From Struthio camelus (lineage: Eukaryota > Chordata > Aves > Struthioniformes > Struthionidae): 64,000 nt of DNA. Made by a program: the position numbers and the translations under genes. The stretch lies in the NCBI RefSeq assembly GCF_040807025.1, contig NC_090942.1:202112747-202176746 (forward strand), given 5' to 3'. The notes under the pieces were generated by a model. It was not told the origin of the DNA. It worked only from the letters and a program-made list of their open reading frames with translations, and did no database searches. This document shows positions 48,441 through 61,400 of this stretch, piece by piece. Position 1 is the first letter of the stretch. Each line of letters opens with the position of its first letter.

Positions 48441-51400
48441 GGTGATTTAAGTTCTGTGATTTAAGTGTGGAGGTTTGAATTTTATTTTCTTTGGAGCAAA
48501 AATAAAACCTTTCAAAAAGGTTCACCCAAACGGAAAGAGCACCCAATGCTCTGTAAATCTGTAGGAAAGAGGCAGACAGTGCATACATGCCTGCTCATTG
48601 GAGCCAATTGTCAAGGATGTTGGAGATTCAACTTACTGCTCCTGACTGAGAAAAGTTTTTCACTTCTGATCATTCTGACAGAGCAGTGGACCTGATTTGC
48701 TGCATCTGAAAGGTATGCATGTGTCCTTCCTGCTCAAAGCTGTATTAGAAAGTATGTGTTTGAAACACGTTAGTTTTAACAAAATGCCATTTTTTGCTGA
48801 AGTCTTTTCATCAAAAATATTTTGGCTAGTTCAAATGCTGGCAGAATAGTTGGGCTTCCAGACTCTTTCAGCCTCCTTTCAGTGTCCAAGCTTCTATTTC
48901 CATTTATTGGTTCACCTCAAAGTTCAGAATTTCCCAGCCCTCCCAATGCCATTGCTGCAGCAAGGTCTGTGTTAAGCGCTCAGATATCAAAGGCACAGCA
49001 TGAACACTTAGTGAGGCAGATGGGATGACTGAAAAAAATACGCTGAGCGAATATCAGAGTAGGATGTTGCAATCAATGCACTTTCTAGGGAGGCTGAAAT
49101 TCATCTGGCCATGGTGAGCTTATTTGTGCATGTTATCCTGTGCTCTGAAGTTCAGGCTCAATCCTGTAGACTGTTTGATATTGTCAGCTTCAAAGTTCTT
49201 GAAGAGCTATTCTATTAGGTGGAAGTTTTAATTCATACAGACATACATAGCACTGGTTGGGTTGGGTTGGCTATATGATTGTCTGTGCTTGGCAACATAA
49301 ACAAGGATTCAGACCTTTTTATGTCACAATATCAAAGCAAAATGAAAAAATCTGAAATGGAAAACAGCAAATCATATGATCTGTAAGGAAAACAAGGCAG
49401 TGTGTTTCTGAATATTTTTCAAAATTCAGTTATTCTCTCCTGACTAGCTGAAGAATCTGTGTAGTGAGAATGATGAGAACACGTCAAAACTGTACAAACT
49501 GGCAGCACAACTAGGTACACTTTTTTATCTTAGATCAGTGTAAAGTTTAGTTCAGTGCAGCCAGGACTGACTTCCGTTTTGCCAGGTGAGTACCATCAGC
49601 TGGAAACTCACATACTGCCACTATTAAATATTTAGGCTCTGGTTTAAAAAAAAAAGTGTGTGTGCGCGTATACATACTCATAAACATACACACACACAAA
49701 CATACTATTTATAGACTCAGTGTGGCACTCCCAGATAATGTCTCTGCTGACACTTTGGTGATAACTTGATCCACACACAGTCATGCCCTCCCTGTGTTTA
49801 TGGTGGGCCAAAGGCGTGACAGACAAGCCACCCCTCGGATGAGTGAAGGTTCAAACGCTTCTGCATCGCTGGAGTCTGGCGACATCAAAGTTCAGCCCAG
49901 TGAGTCTGAGACAAAAGAAGTCAGCAAGGAAAGGGATCCTGCTGCCCTTTCGAGGCCTGACCCTCACTCAAGAAAAACACATGATTTATGAACTATTTCT
50001 CCTGGCTTGTGTTGTTTGGAAAGCTGAAACTGCTTCAGGGGAAACTTCAGGTGCTCCTGAGGGACTTGGCTGACAGAACCAGGGACATTCAAAATTCCTC
50101 CCTGTTTCCAGGACATAGGAAATAAGATAGTAGGCCCAGTCTGTATAGCGAAGTAAATTTTGCCAGCAGGCGAGTTAGCTGGGCACTTAGCACTGGCCTG
50201 GACCTGTGATCATACCCCCGACTTAGGAGATACCTACCCATGAAGGAGTGAAGAACTGTCTAGAAGCTGCTCTGCTAACAAGGTTGGGTAAATCTTTGGT
50301 TAATGATGTGTCTCATGGCCATTACTATCTTATTCAGCTACTAACAAAGGTAATTAGCAAGCGATGAATCTGAAAAAGAAAATCTGCATTTTCAGTCATT
50401 CAAACGCAATGTTTAAGAGCAAATGATGACCTTCTGCTACTGTGCAATTATTTCCAAGGTATTCTTCTGTGATAACACTAGTGTTTGTCTTCAAGGCTAT
50501 TCCCACAACACAGTTTCCTGCTTCCCTGCTAAAAAATCACCACTGGACTAACTTCTGACAAAGAGTCCATCAAGATAGAGGTTGTTAATGATTTCTGTCA
50601 TCTTTGCCTCTGTGGGATAGACTGTGGTTGTTGTCTCTGCAAAATTCAGAGCCTCTTGGGGTAGTATCGTGGTCCTGAGCACTTCCCTGTCCTGCGGTGC
50701 CCCTGGAGAAGGCTCCTGACACTGTGGGGAGGCCACGACCAGGGCTGACCTCAGCCCTGGGAGCTACTTTCAGCTGAGGCTCCCGTGCCTGGTCCCAACC
50801 TAAGCTGCAGCCCCTGCCATGTTGTGGCCATGCCCAGCCTGGCTTGGCTCTGCCTCATCAGCATGGGCTTGTTGGGGACCACCCAGGGCAGCCATCACCG
50901 GGAGCCCCGGCCCACATGGCACCAGGATGGTCGGGAAAGATTGGCAACAAAGCTGGATTTTCTGCATCGCAGGATTCGTCATTGACATCAGAGCACTAAG
51001 CTGGCAGGAATGGGATATTTTAATGACTCAGATTTTTGAAGTGTGAATAGAGACAGATGATTAACAGCCTTAGAAAATTTCAGATGGTGCCTACCTAATA
51101 GGTAAAGAGAAAAGTAGTGTTGGTCGTTGGCTCCCATTTCTTCTCGTTAGCGCAGCAGAGAGGCTGATTTAGCTAGAGGAGTTCATTCAAGGAGAGCAGC
51201 TCATGGCTGCACATTGTGCTTTTCTTCCTCAGCCCCACAGTATATGTAATATCCCAGATACAAACCAGGGCACCGTAAAGCTTGCAGTATTTTTTACTAC
51301 CACAGGGTGGTGGTGGAGACCTTATGGAAACTACTGACTGCTCAATGTTAATCCAGTTATTCTTAGTCGTTTCATACTGATGAAAAACACGTTGCCTGAT

Positions 51401-54400
51401 ACACAGATCATGCATGTCCTGTCTTTGCAATGTGAGGATCTCGTCGGACACAGCGCTTTCAGCCACTTGAACTGACTGCGTGAATTAAGGCCACTTCCTG
51501 TAACACATTAACTCCTTTTACTGCCTGTTTTGTCTGTCGCTGTTCGTGATAGCATTGATGGAGCTACTGAGACTCTCAGTTGCCTTACTTGTATTACCCC
51601 TTAGAGACCAGCAATTGCAGTAATTTCAAGAAGACACAATTAAGAATCAAGTTATAGCTTTCTTGAACTTAGTCATCAACAATATATTTAGTAGCACAAC
51701 AGCTTTGACTGCTACTTGAATGGCTAGGTGGCATTCTGCTAATTAGGCATTAAAAGCTCTTTGTCATTCAGTTCACTTACTTCAACTCAAATTTGTTATT
51801 TCTTTTTTGCAGTCACCTAATATTTGTAAAGCCATGTTCACAGTGGTGTTATTTTTAATTTCTATAGCCCCTTTGTCAGGCTTCCCTCGACTTCCACTGT
51901 AAATTGCTTGAGGTAGAGGTAACTTTATTAAATTTTTTGGAGCACAATGATGGCAGGAGACCTGCCTTCTGCCAGGCAATAAGACAAAATCTAACATTTG
52001 GTGTAATGTTTGCATATAATTGAACAGGCAACTCAAAAGCCTTGTTAATCCACTGTAACAATTTTCTTCCGCATAGCAGTGGCAAGAGGCAAAGTGCAGT
52101 GCACTTCAGTGTAGTATTTAAATACATAGAAAGATCCTTGTTTAAACCTCTGTTTTAATTATTGAACAGCTCTCAAAATTAAATCACTGACCTTTGAGAA
52201 TTTAGTGACCAAACAAGTGCTTGTCCTAACAGCACGTCTGGTGCCTGCATTCCTTTATAGGAAGGTTTTGCACTCTGGTGAAAGATGCCCAAGAACAGCA
52301 CAAGTACAAAGTGAATGAGGTAAGACAAAAGATCCTATATATGCTGCTGCTGCTGATGTCAACTTGTGATGAGGAATGCACGTACAAGGAGCAAATGTTT
52401 ATTCCCTTAGAAGACTGGGAATGGAGTTTTCTCTCAGGAGACGGGGTCAGACTTTTCCATAGGGCGCATCATATCTTAACGGCTTTCCACAAAACACTTC
52501 TCCTTCCTTTTGCACTCCTCTAGAGCCTTTTGACTAAGACAGCAAATATTTACCTAGTATAGAAGTAGCAAGAAAATGTTTGACCTATTTTCAACTTCCT
52601 TCCTTGCAAATTAGCAGCAGCAAAGAGGGATTTTGTTGGTGTATGATCAAACAGCTCTCTGTAGATCACTGGCAAAGCCAGCATAAATAACATTTCCAAT
52701 AATTGTTGTAAAATTGGGAATGTTCCTGGAAACAGAATGAAAAATTTATGGAAAGTGTTCCAAAGTCAAGACTTTTAAGTTAAGTTAAAAGAATATTGAG
52801 GTTTGATATTCCTAACAGAATGTAATTACTCTTGATGAGAACATATGAAGGTATCTCTCTTTTTACATGGTATCTGTGTTTATTATTCCGTAACCCTGAG
52901 CAATTATGGTAAAGAGACTAAGCAGAATACATCATAGGCTTAGTCAGTGCAAATGAATATTTCAAAAGAAATACTGATCTTAATATTGGTTTTTCATTCA
53001 TGAAATAATTGATTTAAGCCAATTATGTAAAATTTTCTCATTCTGACCATCACTTTTACTTAGTAAATAAGTGCTTAACCTATATAGCCTGAGCTTCTGT
53101 GTATTAGCGATATTTATGCATATTAACACCAAATAAAATAGACATTCACTTTGTTGCTATTTGATTTTTGTCCCTGAATCTAATCTCTTCCCATCAATTG
53201 CTCTTATACTCACTTAATCAAGAAGTGTCCAGAAGAAAGTATTAATGTACTTCAGTGGGCCTCTACTACAAGTCATTAAATACGAGAGACTAATGAAAGA
53301 ATAAATTTAGCTGGCTTTATGTAGTTACATGAGAAGGGGGGAATCAGGCTAAAGATCTGTTTTTGCCAAAAAGCTCTCTTCCTTGATCTCTCACATCTTT
53401 GCCCTCATCTCCCTCTGCTCCTGCTCTGACCCTCTGTGAGGCCATGCAACTTATTAACCCAGAAGATGACTAACTTGGCCAAAAAAAAAAAAAAAAGAAA
53501 ACGACTATGATTGTTTTGTGCTGAGTAGGTGAGTTGCCTTGCCTTAGCTCACCTCTTGCAGGCACCAGAGCCAGCTCCTGGGAAAGGCAGAAGCAGCACT
53601 GTGCAGCCACGAGCAGGCTGGGAGAAATGTGGACGGAGCAGCTGACATTAGGACTTCAGCTTCTTCACAGTTATGAGCTGTTAGACTGGCTCAATTATCT
53701 GATATTATTTTACCCTGAAAGAGCTGTTAGACAGATACTGGGTCATTAATTGCCAACGCTATCTCGGCAAAGCCTGGAGGCCATCGAGAAGAGCTTCTTT
53801 ATAGACTCCAAATGCATAGGTACCATTTGGTAGCAAAGCCTTTGAAAGAGGAAGGAGGGAGCTGGAACAGGTAGGCAGGCCTGGGCATGGCTCTGGAAGG
53901 CAGCAGTGGCCATGAAGCAGCTCCTTGTTGGGCGCAGGTCTGGCTAGAGGAGTCTACAAAGAGATTCCTCTGAAAGGAGACTGTCTAAACAATAAATAAG
54001 CTAAACTGCAGCTGAGAGAGAGAGAACTGTGCACAGAATCCTTGTGCATGAGCACAGCACCACTGATCCAGGCTGAGTCACCTCAAAGATCTGAAATTTT
54101 GACTTGGGCTTAGGACAGCAATAACATTGTTGCACACTGCTGTACAAACTTGCCAGGCATTGGGGCTTCAGGATATTGGTCACCGTAAATCAGATCCTTA
54201 AAAGTTATTTGGCAGAGAGCTGCTGCAGTTACAAATTCTTTGCTGTAATTGCTGAAAACGAAACTGATGATCACTCTTGTCTAAGCTGCCATTTTATTTT
54301 GCTCTTTGCATTTGGGTTAAGTTCAACAAAATCTATGAAATCTGGGCTTCATCAAACCACTTCTGTTTTAGATATAAGAGAGTTAAACTCTGTGGGATGC

Positions 54401-54876
54401 ACAACTAGATCCTGCGGATATCAAGGGTCATTTTAATCCTCCCCAAAGCTTTTGTGACTTTTAGCTGCTTACTATCTACCTATGCCCAAATTTCTATGGA
54501 CTCTCTTTGCAGAATTACTTACTTCCACAAGTCACACTGCATAGGGAAATATGAAACAGAACCTAATGCTCCCAATCATAGGGAATTAAGAAATATTTTA
54601 AATTGTGTGAAGCTGAGTTAAAGTTTCAACAGTATGATGAAGTTGTGACTCATATTCCTATTAAAATATTTAAAATAGCACTCAGCAGTCTCCAAGATTG
54701 TATCTAAAGCTATAAACAAACCTATTTAAAAAAAAAAAAAGATATGGTGATAATCCATTTCCTGCCCCCCATCCTGCATCCCCTTCCTGGACTCACAAGC
54801 TCACAGGCTAAATATAGGAAGAGAGACAAAGAGGTAGGCCCAGGCAAATATACTTTTCCTTTCTTAAATCTTTCAG
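48441..54876. other. SPATA13-C1QTNF9 intergenic region
   Basis: No gene I can name. Points of note are a CA/TG-rich patch near 49650-49700, a polar ORF at about 49794-49991, a GC-richer stretch at about 50640-50990 with a signal-peptide-like ORF, and an exon-like segment at 52259-52320 with good splice borders. The rest is AT-rich and featureless, with an A15 run near 53481. Part of it may be 5' untranslated exons or promoter of C1QTNF9. Confidence 0.6.
50830..50985 (+). other. Unassigned 51-residue ORF with a signal-peptide-like start
   Basis: The ATG has a good context (GGCCATGC). The first 20 residues, MPSLAWLCLISMGLLGTTQG, have a hydrophobic core and a plausible cleavage site after TTQG. 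The remaining 31 residues are basic and polar (SHHREPRPTWHQDG...), without cysteines. It lies in a GC-richer patch. I do not recognise the sequence, see no splice borders or codon bias that prove coding, and chance is quite possible. Confidence 0.2.
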
Positions 54877-54902
54877 CCAAAATCATATCATTTATCTAAA
54901 GA

Positions 54903-55068
54903 ATGAAAAGTTGGATTATACTGCTGGCTATTGTAGCCAGCACAGAAGAAACAAAAAACCAGGACATCTGTACCCAAGGGTATCCTGGCATCCCTGGCAA
55001 TCCCGGACACAACGGCATACCTGGACGTGATGGACGTGACGGCACAAAAGGCGACAAAGGGGATACAG
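54903..55068 (+). CDS. C1QTNF9: C1QTNF9 first coding exon: signal peptide and collagen start
   Basis: It encodes [13 protein letters not shown], then [20 protein letters not shown] and [16 protein letters not shown], and ends at the donor ACAG|GTACTA in phase 1. A pyrimidine-rich acceptor (TTTCAG, ending at 54876) lies 26 bases before the ATG, so the leader is probably spliced onto an upstream untranslated exon. A TATA-like TAAATATAGG further up leaves a local start possible. Confidence 0.94.
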
Positions 55069-58000
55069 GTACTATGTTCAACATAAACGATTTGATGTAG
55101 GAAATTGGGTGCCATTAGTTGCCAAAGCTATCTGCAGTCACAGCCCGTTAACAGGATTATTCTGCCTAGCCTTCAGAACACATTCTTCTATTTCCTTGTT
55201 TGAAGAAGAAAACGCAAGGAAAGACCTAAGACAGAAAGAAAGATAGCAAATACTATCGAGAGGTCAAGTGCAGGGGACAAGAACAACTTAACACAAGAAA
55301 GACTTTATCTTCTATTTTGTGAACAATTTTCAGGTCTGTCTGAAAATTTTAAAGCCTGCAAACCTGCTATTACACTTACAAGACAGAAACTATGTTTCTG
55401 TAAAAAACTTCTTCAACAAACTTCAAGCCCAGAAAAAAAAAAAAAAGCAACTGATTCCTTGTTCGGTGTAGTAGGAAGGGTGCAAGGATAACAAGATTTC
55501 TTCCTCATCTAAATTTTACATTTGTAGGACTTGATTCTGAGTGCATTTACTTGCTGTAACTCAAGAGCCATTACAATAAATTTCAGGAATAGAGACTATT
55601 GAAAATACAGTGTCATATTCATGCCTGCTGTACCAAGCTATAAAAGAGATTTGAGTACGATACTGAGACAGAGGTAACCTTCTTAGCTTCCTAAAACTCA
55701 TCATTCCCATGGTACTTCAAGCCTTGGGATAAGGCTGGCCTGTTCTCCCGTGCCGGACTATCAAGGCCAAGGTTCCACAGGATGACAAATCTGCGGACAT
55801 CAAGACTTCATCAAAAGTGTCACAACCCCAGAATGCAAAGCACATGACAAGTGCAAATCTGCTGCTTCAAGTTTGTTCACAAAATTTTGTGGGGTGAACT
55901 TTTCTCCAATAGATCTCATGTGTCATCACGCATTATGCATAGATCCGTCACAAACAACTGTTATTACCGGCCTGGCTAATCCAGCAGCACACTCCAATCC
56001 AGGTCAATCTTACTTACTTACCTGATGACCCCTTCTCCAGAGATTGGATCTTAATGATTGTGAACCACATCTCTTTTCTGTAATGTATATAACCTACTAT
56101 ATAAACCAAACTGAGGTCAGTAGTTTAAAATACATTAACTTTAAATGTGCGTTGTGTTCTACTTTTTCTTTGAAGCAAATGGAAATGCCTGCCTTTTACA
56201 GATTGAGCTGCTGATGCAATCACAAAACCAAAAGCTAATGAATTACCTTCTTCACCAGAAAATTATTGGCCTGCATAGAAAATGCACGCTGCAGAATCAA
56301 TGGTGAAGGTGTAGTCTGACGTGCATGTCTTTGGTGGTAATGCAGGCATAAGCAGGATTCTCTACCAGATCCTTTTGCTGTCCCTTCACTCTTCTCTTTT
56401 ATACAGCACAACTGTTTGTGTGGCTACACAATCAATTAAACTAGCTGAAAGATAACCAGCTCTTCTAATTTGGGCAATGAAGAGTTACTCACTGTTTACT
56501 GCCTGCCCTGGATGACTGAAAGACAAATCTACCTGCTTTCGTATTTATCTCATCGGTTGCTAAAGAGTTATTTTAAACTCTTTTGTTTATAACATGATCT
56601 ACACAGCTCCTGTCAAGCAACTGCTCACCTGCTCCTTCTGCTTTCACTGTCCTCGCCTGGGTGAAAACAAAATCTTTTAAAATCTAAAAGCAACAACAGA
56701 AATCCGTTAGCTTCTATTAAACAGGTACAGTTAATTGCCTTGCATTTTTATACGCAAAAGTTGAGCAGGAGTCCAGAAGAGTCTGAAAAATGGAAAATTG
56801 AGAGCTTACTTCTTTTCACTTCTCTTACAAAGTCCTGCACTTTGGGCCACTTTCCATTAAAATGGGCAAGTCATCACATGATACCTGATCACAGGTTTCT
56901 GGTAAAGCATCCAACTTTTTTTTCCTAAGTTAAGCTATTGTGATGACTGTACTGACTTTTCTGTGTTTGAACAAATTGGGGTGACTGTACCATTCTTTAT
57001 ATTGTATATTCCACAAATACCTTTGCAACTGAATACACAAGACTTAGTTTTATTCCTTTTCAAGCCAATGGAATTTCAAGAGATGGTGAACTGTGCCCAT
57101 TGTGCAGAAAACTGCTGGAGAACTGTCCTCTAGTCCCTATTGCTGGGAAAGGCGAGGAGAGCTACTCTTGGAAAATAATTGCATCTAAACTGCCAACTCT
57201 TTTTTCTTGTGAGGTTTTCTGGATACAAATATGGGTATTTGCTCACCCACCTCTTGGTCATCCATGAGGTTATCACAAAGACGATTTCTGTAACTGCGCT
57301 CTTTAGAGCAGTGGAAAGTCTGAGATATGTTAAGTACAGGGAGTACGGGGGTGAATCTCTTCTTCAGATCTACATACAGTATTATTCCGTTGGGATATTC
57401 CATCATCGATGGCCAAACTGCTGCAGCTGTCTTTCCTGGTGAAGGGAGTTAACCACTGTTTCACTAGTAAGCTTCCCATCACTATAACACTTCCTTCTGA
57501 GTGTGGCTTCCTCGTTCCTTTTCCTGATGGTATCTTCCATGGATAGAGGCAACAACAGCATCTGATGCTTTCACACGCTTGCTCGTGACCAGGATATAGC
57601 TCCTCCACGTATTTCAATACCCTGCTTTTTTAGGCCAAGGATTCCTTCTGTCTCCAAAAGCATTGGCCCCAGCAGAGCTGTTCTTTCCGTGCTCTCTCTT
57701 TATCTTCCCGTAAGATAAAAGTTTCAGCAGTGGCATCCACTAAAGATCAGCAGTAAGAAAGAGTTCTGTTCACATCACTGTTTAGCCAGGCTTGGAGATG
57801 AAGGATCCCAGCAGGATTCAAACCCCAGTTTTATGGCAATTTAACTATTTAATGAAGATCTGTTTTTCTCTTTTGTATTAGGTGCAGCAGGACTTCCCGG
57901 ATCTCCAGGGAAAGATGGCACAAATGGAGAGAAAGGAGAACGAGGTCAGAGAAAAAGTTTCAATTTATTAGTTTTCTATCAGCTGCTTCCCCTGGGTTTG

Positions 58001-61000
58001 TGAGCACTCAGAGTCCTAGACATTAGCATTAGCTTAAGTACCATATAGATACCATTTATCCATGCATACAACAAATGAATAGTTCTTTAGAAATCTTCAT
58101 CCAGACACAGTAGAGGCTGCATATAATCACTGATCATACAGAGCGAAATTTATCACTTCCAGTTATCTTGCTGCCCTTGACCACCTATACCTTGCTCACT
58201 CAGCCTGTTATCCCACCTTTCCCATCTCTGATCCCACCATTGGCTGCTGAGGAAGATACTGGAAACATAGCCACCTCAGGAAAGAGAGACCCCTGCAGCT
58301 ATGTATGTATTTGCAGGGAAAGGTACTTTTAAAAAGGAATTTCTGAAGGCATGGGTCGTACAGCTGAAAATATAGTAAACCCCTTTACACAATGAGATGA
58401 ATCAGGTAGGGAACAGACCCAAAATCTGATAGGGGAAGGCAGCTATTTCTAGAGTAAATACACATAAAACACATAAAAGACACACATAAAAGACTCTTTT
58501 CCTGTACTTTTTCCATGCTTTTGTGCAGTCATAGCACAGGCAGACACCCTGGAGCTCAGCCAGCAGAAGTAGTAGTATCCTAAAATATGGGGCCATGAAA
58601 CATTGGTCCTAAGACCCTGGTTTAAAGGGGCTTCCAAGACCTTCCAAGACAAGGGTTGCCAGATATCCTTTATAATCTGGGATTCACCACAGATCCCGTT
58701 TCTCATATTTCTGTGGCCTTTTTCTTGTCTTGTCATGGCAGTCATAAACTTTTCCAAAACCCCAGCAGTCCAAGCTACCAAGAATGCTGGAAAGTAGGTA
58801 CTTCACTGCTTCAGCCAAACTATGCACGTACAGCAAGCTTACTGCATTGGAGGGATGTACATGTGCAGTGACTTGTCATCATAAATGCAGGGAGTCAAAC
58901 TGGAGTCAGCGACTGTGCAAATGGTATCATATCATTCTGCACAAGTTCAGCAACCCTGATATGCTGGATTTGTGAGTCCTCAGACTAACTGTGCATGGAC
59001 AATTTGTATTTGCAAAAGCATGGAAGTCTCCAAAATACACAGTGTCCAGGTCCTGCAAAATCCTTAAAATGACCCTGAAAAATAAAACATAGTACATAGG
59101 CTTCAGTGGGGGCTGTGGGAGCCCACTGAAAAAGCTGAGTACGCACTTAAATTGCTAAACTGTGCGGGGCCCATGCTCACTTCTGCCATGGCTTTACTGC
59201 CTGAGCTCCCACATGCTGCAGTCACATTTCTGGCTGCATGAGGGACCCTTCTTCATTTGGTCTGTGCCAGAGACAGGAGGTACACATTCTGCGCAGGATT
59301 ATCGAGGTGCATGGGAGAGATTACAGGCTACTCCATATCCCTCAGACTTTTCTCCAATGTATTAGAAAAGACCCCAGTCCTCGAAAGAGTGTAAGACATG
59401 AGGACAAATGTTTACATTTACCAAGGCTACGGTATCTTCCTTTGACATTATCCTGTTAGCTCTGTGCTGCTTCTCTCAGGGCCTCAGCAAAGAACCTCAC
59501 CTGCCATGTTTTCAGTTTATTGCTGCTGTTAAATACTCTCAATAACTTCAAAGAGGCCAGGAGTAATGTAAATACAGTGTTATTCCTACCATCAAAACTG
59601 GGAGCTTTATGCAAAAATTATCAGATTCTTTTGCTGAATGATAATAATAGAGTATATGAACATTAGGGTATCTTCGGACATTCAAATCCATCAACTGCTA
59701 ACTTGCCCTTCACATCATGAGCCCTTCACCTGGGAATCTCTGCAGTAATTAGCAGATTTTCAAGGGTTCTGAGCTTCAGTGCAAGTGTGAGTGAAGGATA
59801 AATGCAGCATGTGAAAGGAAATAACAACATCAAAAACCCTTCAGTTGCATTTCAGTAGCAGCTTAGGTAACTCAAGCAAAGCCCCATTGTGTAGAAACTA
59901 TCGAAACATCTGGCAAGTAAGCGTTGGGTGTCACCTCGTGGAGCAGATGCGTTCTACCCATGAGGTTGTGAACTGTCTACTTTGTATACCAAAGGCTGAA
60001 AATAGCATCTGGACAGATGATGCTTGTGCTTGGGATGATCTGAGCTTTCAGTGCTATCACCAGCCTGTTGTAGAAAGCGAGTAATCGCCCATACCTTTCC
60101 TTGAGGTCATTCTTGCTGTTCTCAGCTTGGACAGCTGCTTTTTAAAGCAACAGCAGGTTCATTAGATGTTATGTTTATCCTACACGTAGCTGTATGAGAT
60201 ACTGTATGTACAGCAAGTGCAGTATGCACCGTGACGACACACACCTATACATCTATGTCTTTGTGCTGAAATTCATGTTGTGCTTCACTAATCCAGTGGA
60301 AGATCACAAGAAAATGTCATTTTTTTCATTCAGGAACCAATGGGACTGTTGAAGAGAAGGGGAACAAAGGAGAAAAAGGAGAAAGAGGACGACCTGGGAA
60401 ACTTGGACCAAAAGGAACTATAGGGTCAGTGGGTTACAAAGGTCAGAAGGGAGAACTGGGACTGCAGGGGCAAAAGGGATTAAAAGGAGACATTGGGCCC
60501 ATAGGTCCAAAAGGTACAAAGGGTGAAACTGGGCATCCTGGAAGAATTGGTTTGCCAGGGCCTATTGGCCCAACTGGTAATCCAGGTCCTAAAGGTAATA
60601 CCGGCAATTTGGGACCGCAGGGTAATCCAGGAGTTCAGGGGGAAAGAGGCTTGAAAGGGGACAGAGGAGATAAAGGAAACATCGGTGCCACTGCAGTCCT
60701 GCCAAGAAGTGCATTCAGTGTGGGCCTTACAGTCACCACCAAATTTCCCCCTTCTAATCGCCCCATCAAGTTTGACAAGGTGCTCTATAACGGTCTAAAT
60801 GACTATAACCAAATTACTGGCAAATTCACCTGCAAATATTCCGGCGTTTACTTTTTCACCTACCATATCACTGTCTACTCAAGGAATGTCAGAGTAGCTC
60901 TAGTGAAAAATGGGATCAAGATGTTGCACACCGTGGACAGATATCAAGGTGCTGAGGACCAGGCCTCTGGAGCTACCATCCTTGAACTCCAGAGCGGAGA

Positions 61001-61139
61001 TGAGGTGTGGCTACAGGCTCACCTAGGAGAAACTTTTAACGGGCTGTTTGCTGATGCAGATGATGACACAACCTTCACCGGATTCTTACTGTTCAGTAAC
61101 TCCGACATGCTGGAGTCAGTCCCATTACCTGCAGCGTAA
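54903..61139 (+). CDS. C1QTNF9: C1QTNF9 (CTRP9) secreted C1q/TNF-related protein 9, spliced CDS
   Basis: The CDS joins 54903-55068, 57882-57944 and 60334-61139: 1035 nt, 344 residues plus stop, with both introns in phase 1. Layout is a signal peptide (residues 1 to about 18), Cys23 before the collagen start (used for oligomer disulfides in the family), a Gly-X-Y collagen domain from G26 to about 194 with one interruption near residues 80-85, and a globular C1q domain from about 197. Landmarks [27 protein letters not shown] and [18 protein letters not shown] match human CTRP9 closely. CTRP9 is a circulating adiponectin paralogue, made mainly by fat and heart in mammals, acting through AdipoR1/AMPK. 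It is 11 residues longer than the 333-residue human protein because of a C-terminal extension. The neighbours SPATA13 and MIPEP support orthology. Confidence 0.95.
55069..57881 (+). other. C1QTNF9: C1QTNF9 intron 1
   Basis: A 2.8-kb intron between collagen exons. No exon or named repeat seen. Confidence 0.85.
57882..57944 (+). CDS. C1QTNF9: C1QTNF9 second coding exon: collagen repeats
   Basis: A 63-nt exon, phase 1 on both sides, encoding [20 protein letters not shown], seven Gly-X-Y triplets in register with the split glycine codons. The acceptor is TTTTGTATTAG and the donor CGAG|GTCAGA. Skipping it would keep both the frame and the triplet register. Confidence 0.94.
57945..60333 (+). other. 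C1QTNF9: C1QTNF9 intron 2
   Basis: A 2.4-kb intron. Near 58450-58500 there are imperfect repeats of ACACATAAAA, and near 58631-58650 the phrase TTCCAAGAC is doubled. No other feature seen. Confidence 0.85.
60334..61139 (+). CDS. C1QTNF9: C1QTNF9 third coding exon: rest of collagen and C1q domain
   Basis: The acceptor follows TTTTTTCATTCAG in phase 1. Residues 78 to about 194 continue the collagen domain after one break at [12 protein letters not shown], a break that human CTRP9 shares. The C1q domain follows ([11 protein letters not shown] ... FTGFLLFS). The stop is TAA at 61137-61139 after the extra tail [12 protein letters not shown]. Confidence 0.96.
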
Positions 61140-61400
61140 ATCCATGTTATATTATTCTTTGCCTTGGCTGAATTGTTGTTTGATTCCTATCGACCTGAGT
61201 TTCAGGATGGTGCAAGCACTGGAGGTGCTGTATTATACGCAATACTGCTTTACTTCTTTAGAATTCTTCCCCAGTCTTGAAATTCCTAATAGTAGTTCCA
61301 ACTTGCATTTTGAGCACTTTTTCCTAAGGAAACAAGACTCATCCAAGAATGCTGTATGTCTATGCCCTCCACTTCTCTCTAATAAAGTTTTAATCTGCTG
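61140..61400 (+). other. C1QTNF9: C1QTNF9 3' UTR with AATAAA
   Basis: A canonical AATAAA at 61381-61386 lies about 240 bases after the stop and is followed by a T-rich stretch. A second AATAAA at 61953-61958, followed by TG/T-rich DNA, could give a longer form. Confidence 0.7.
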
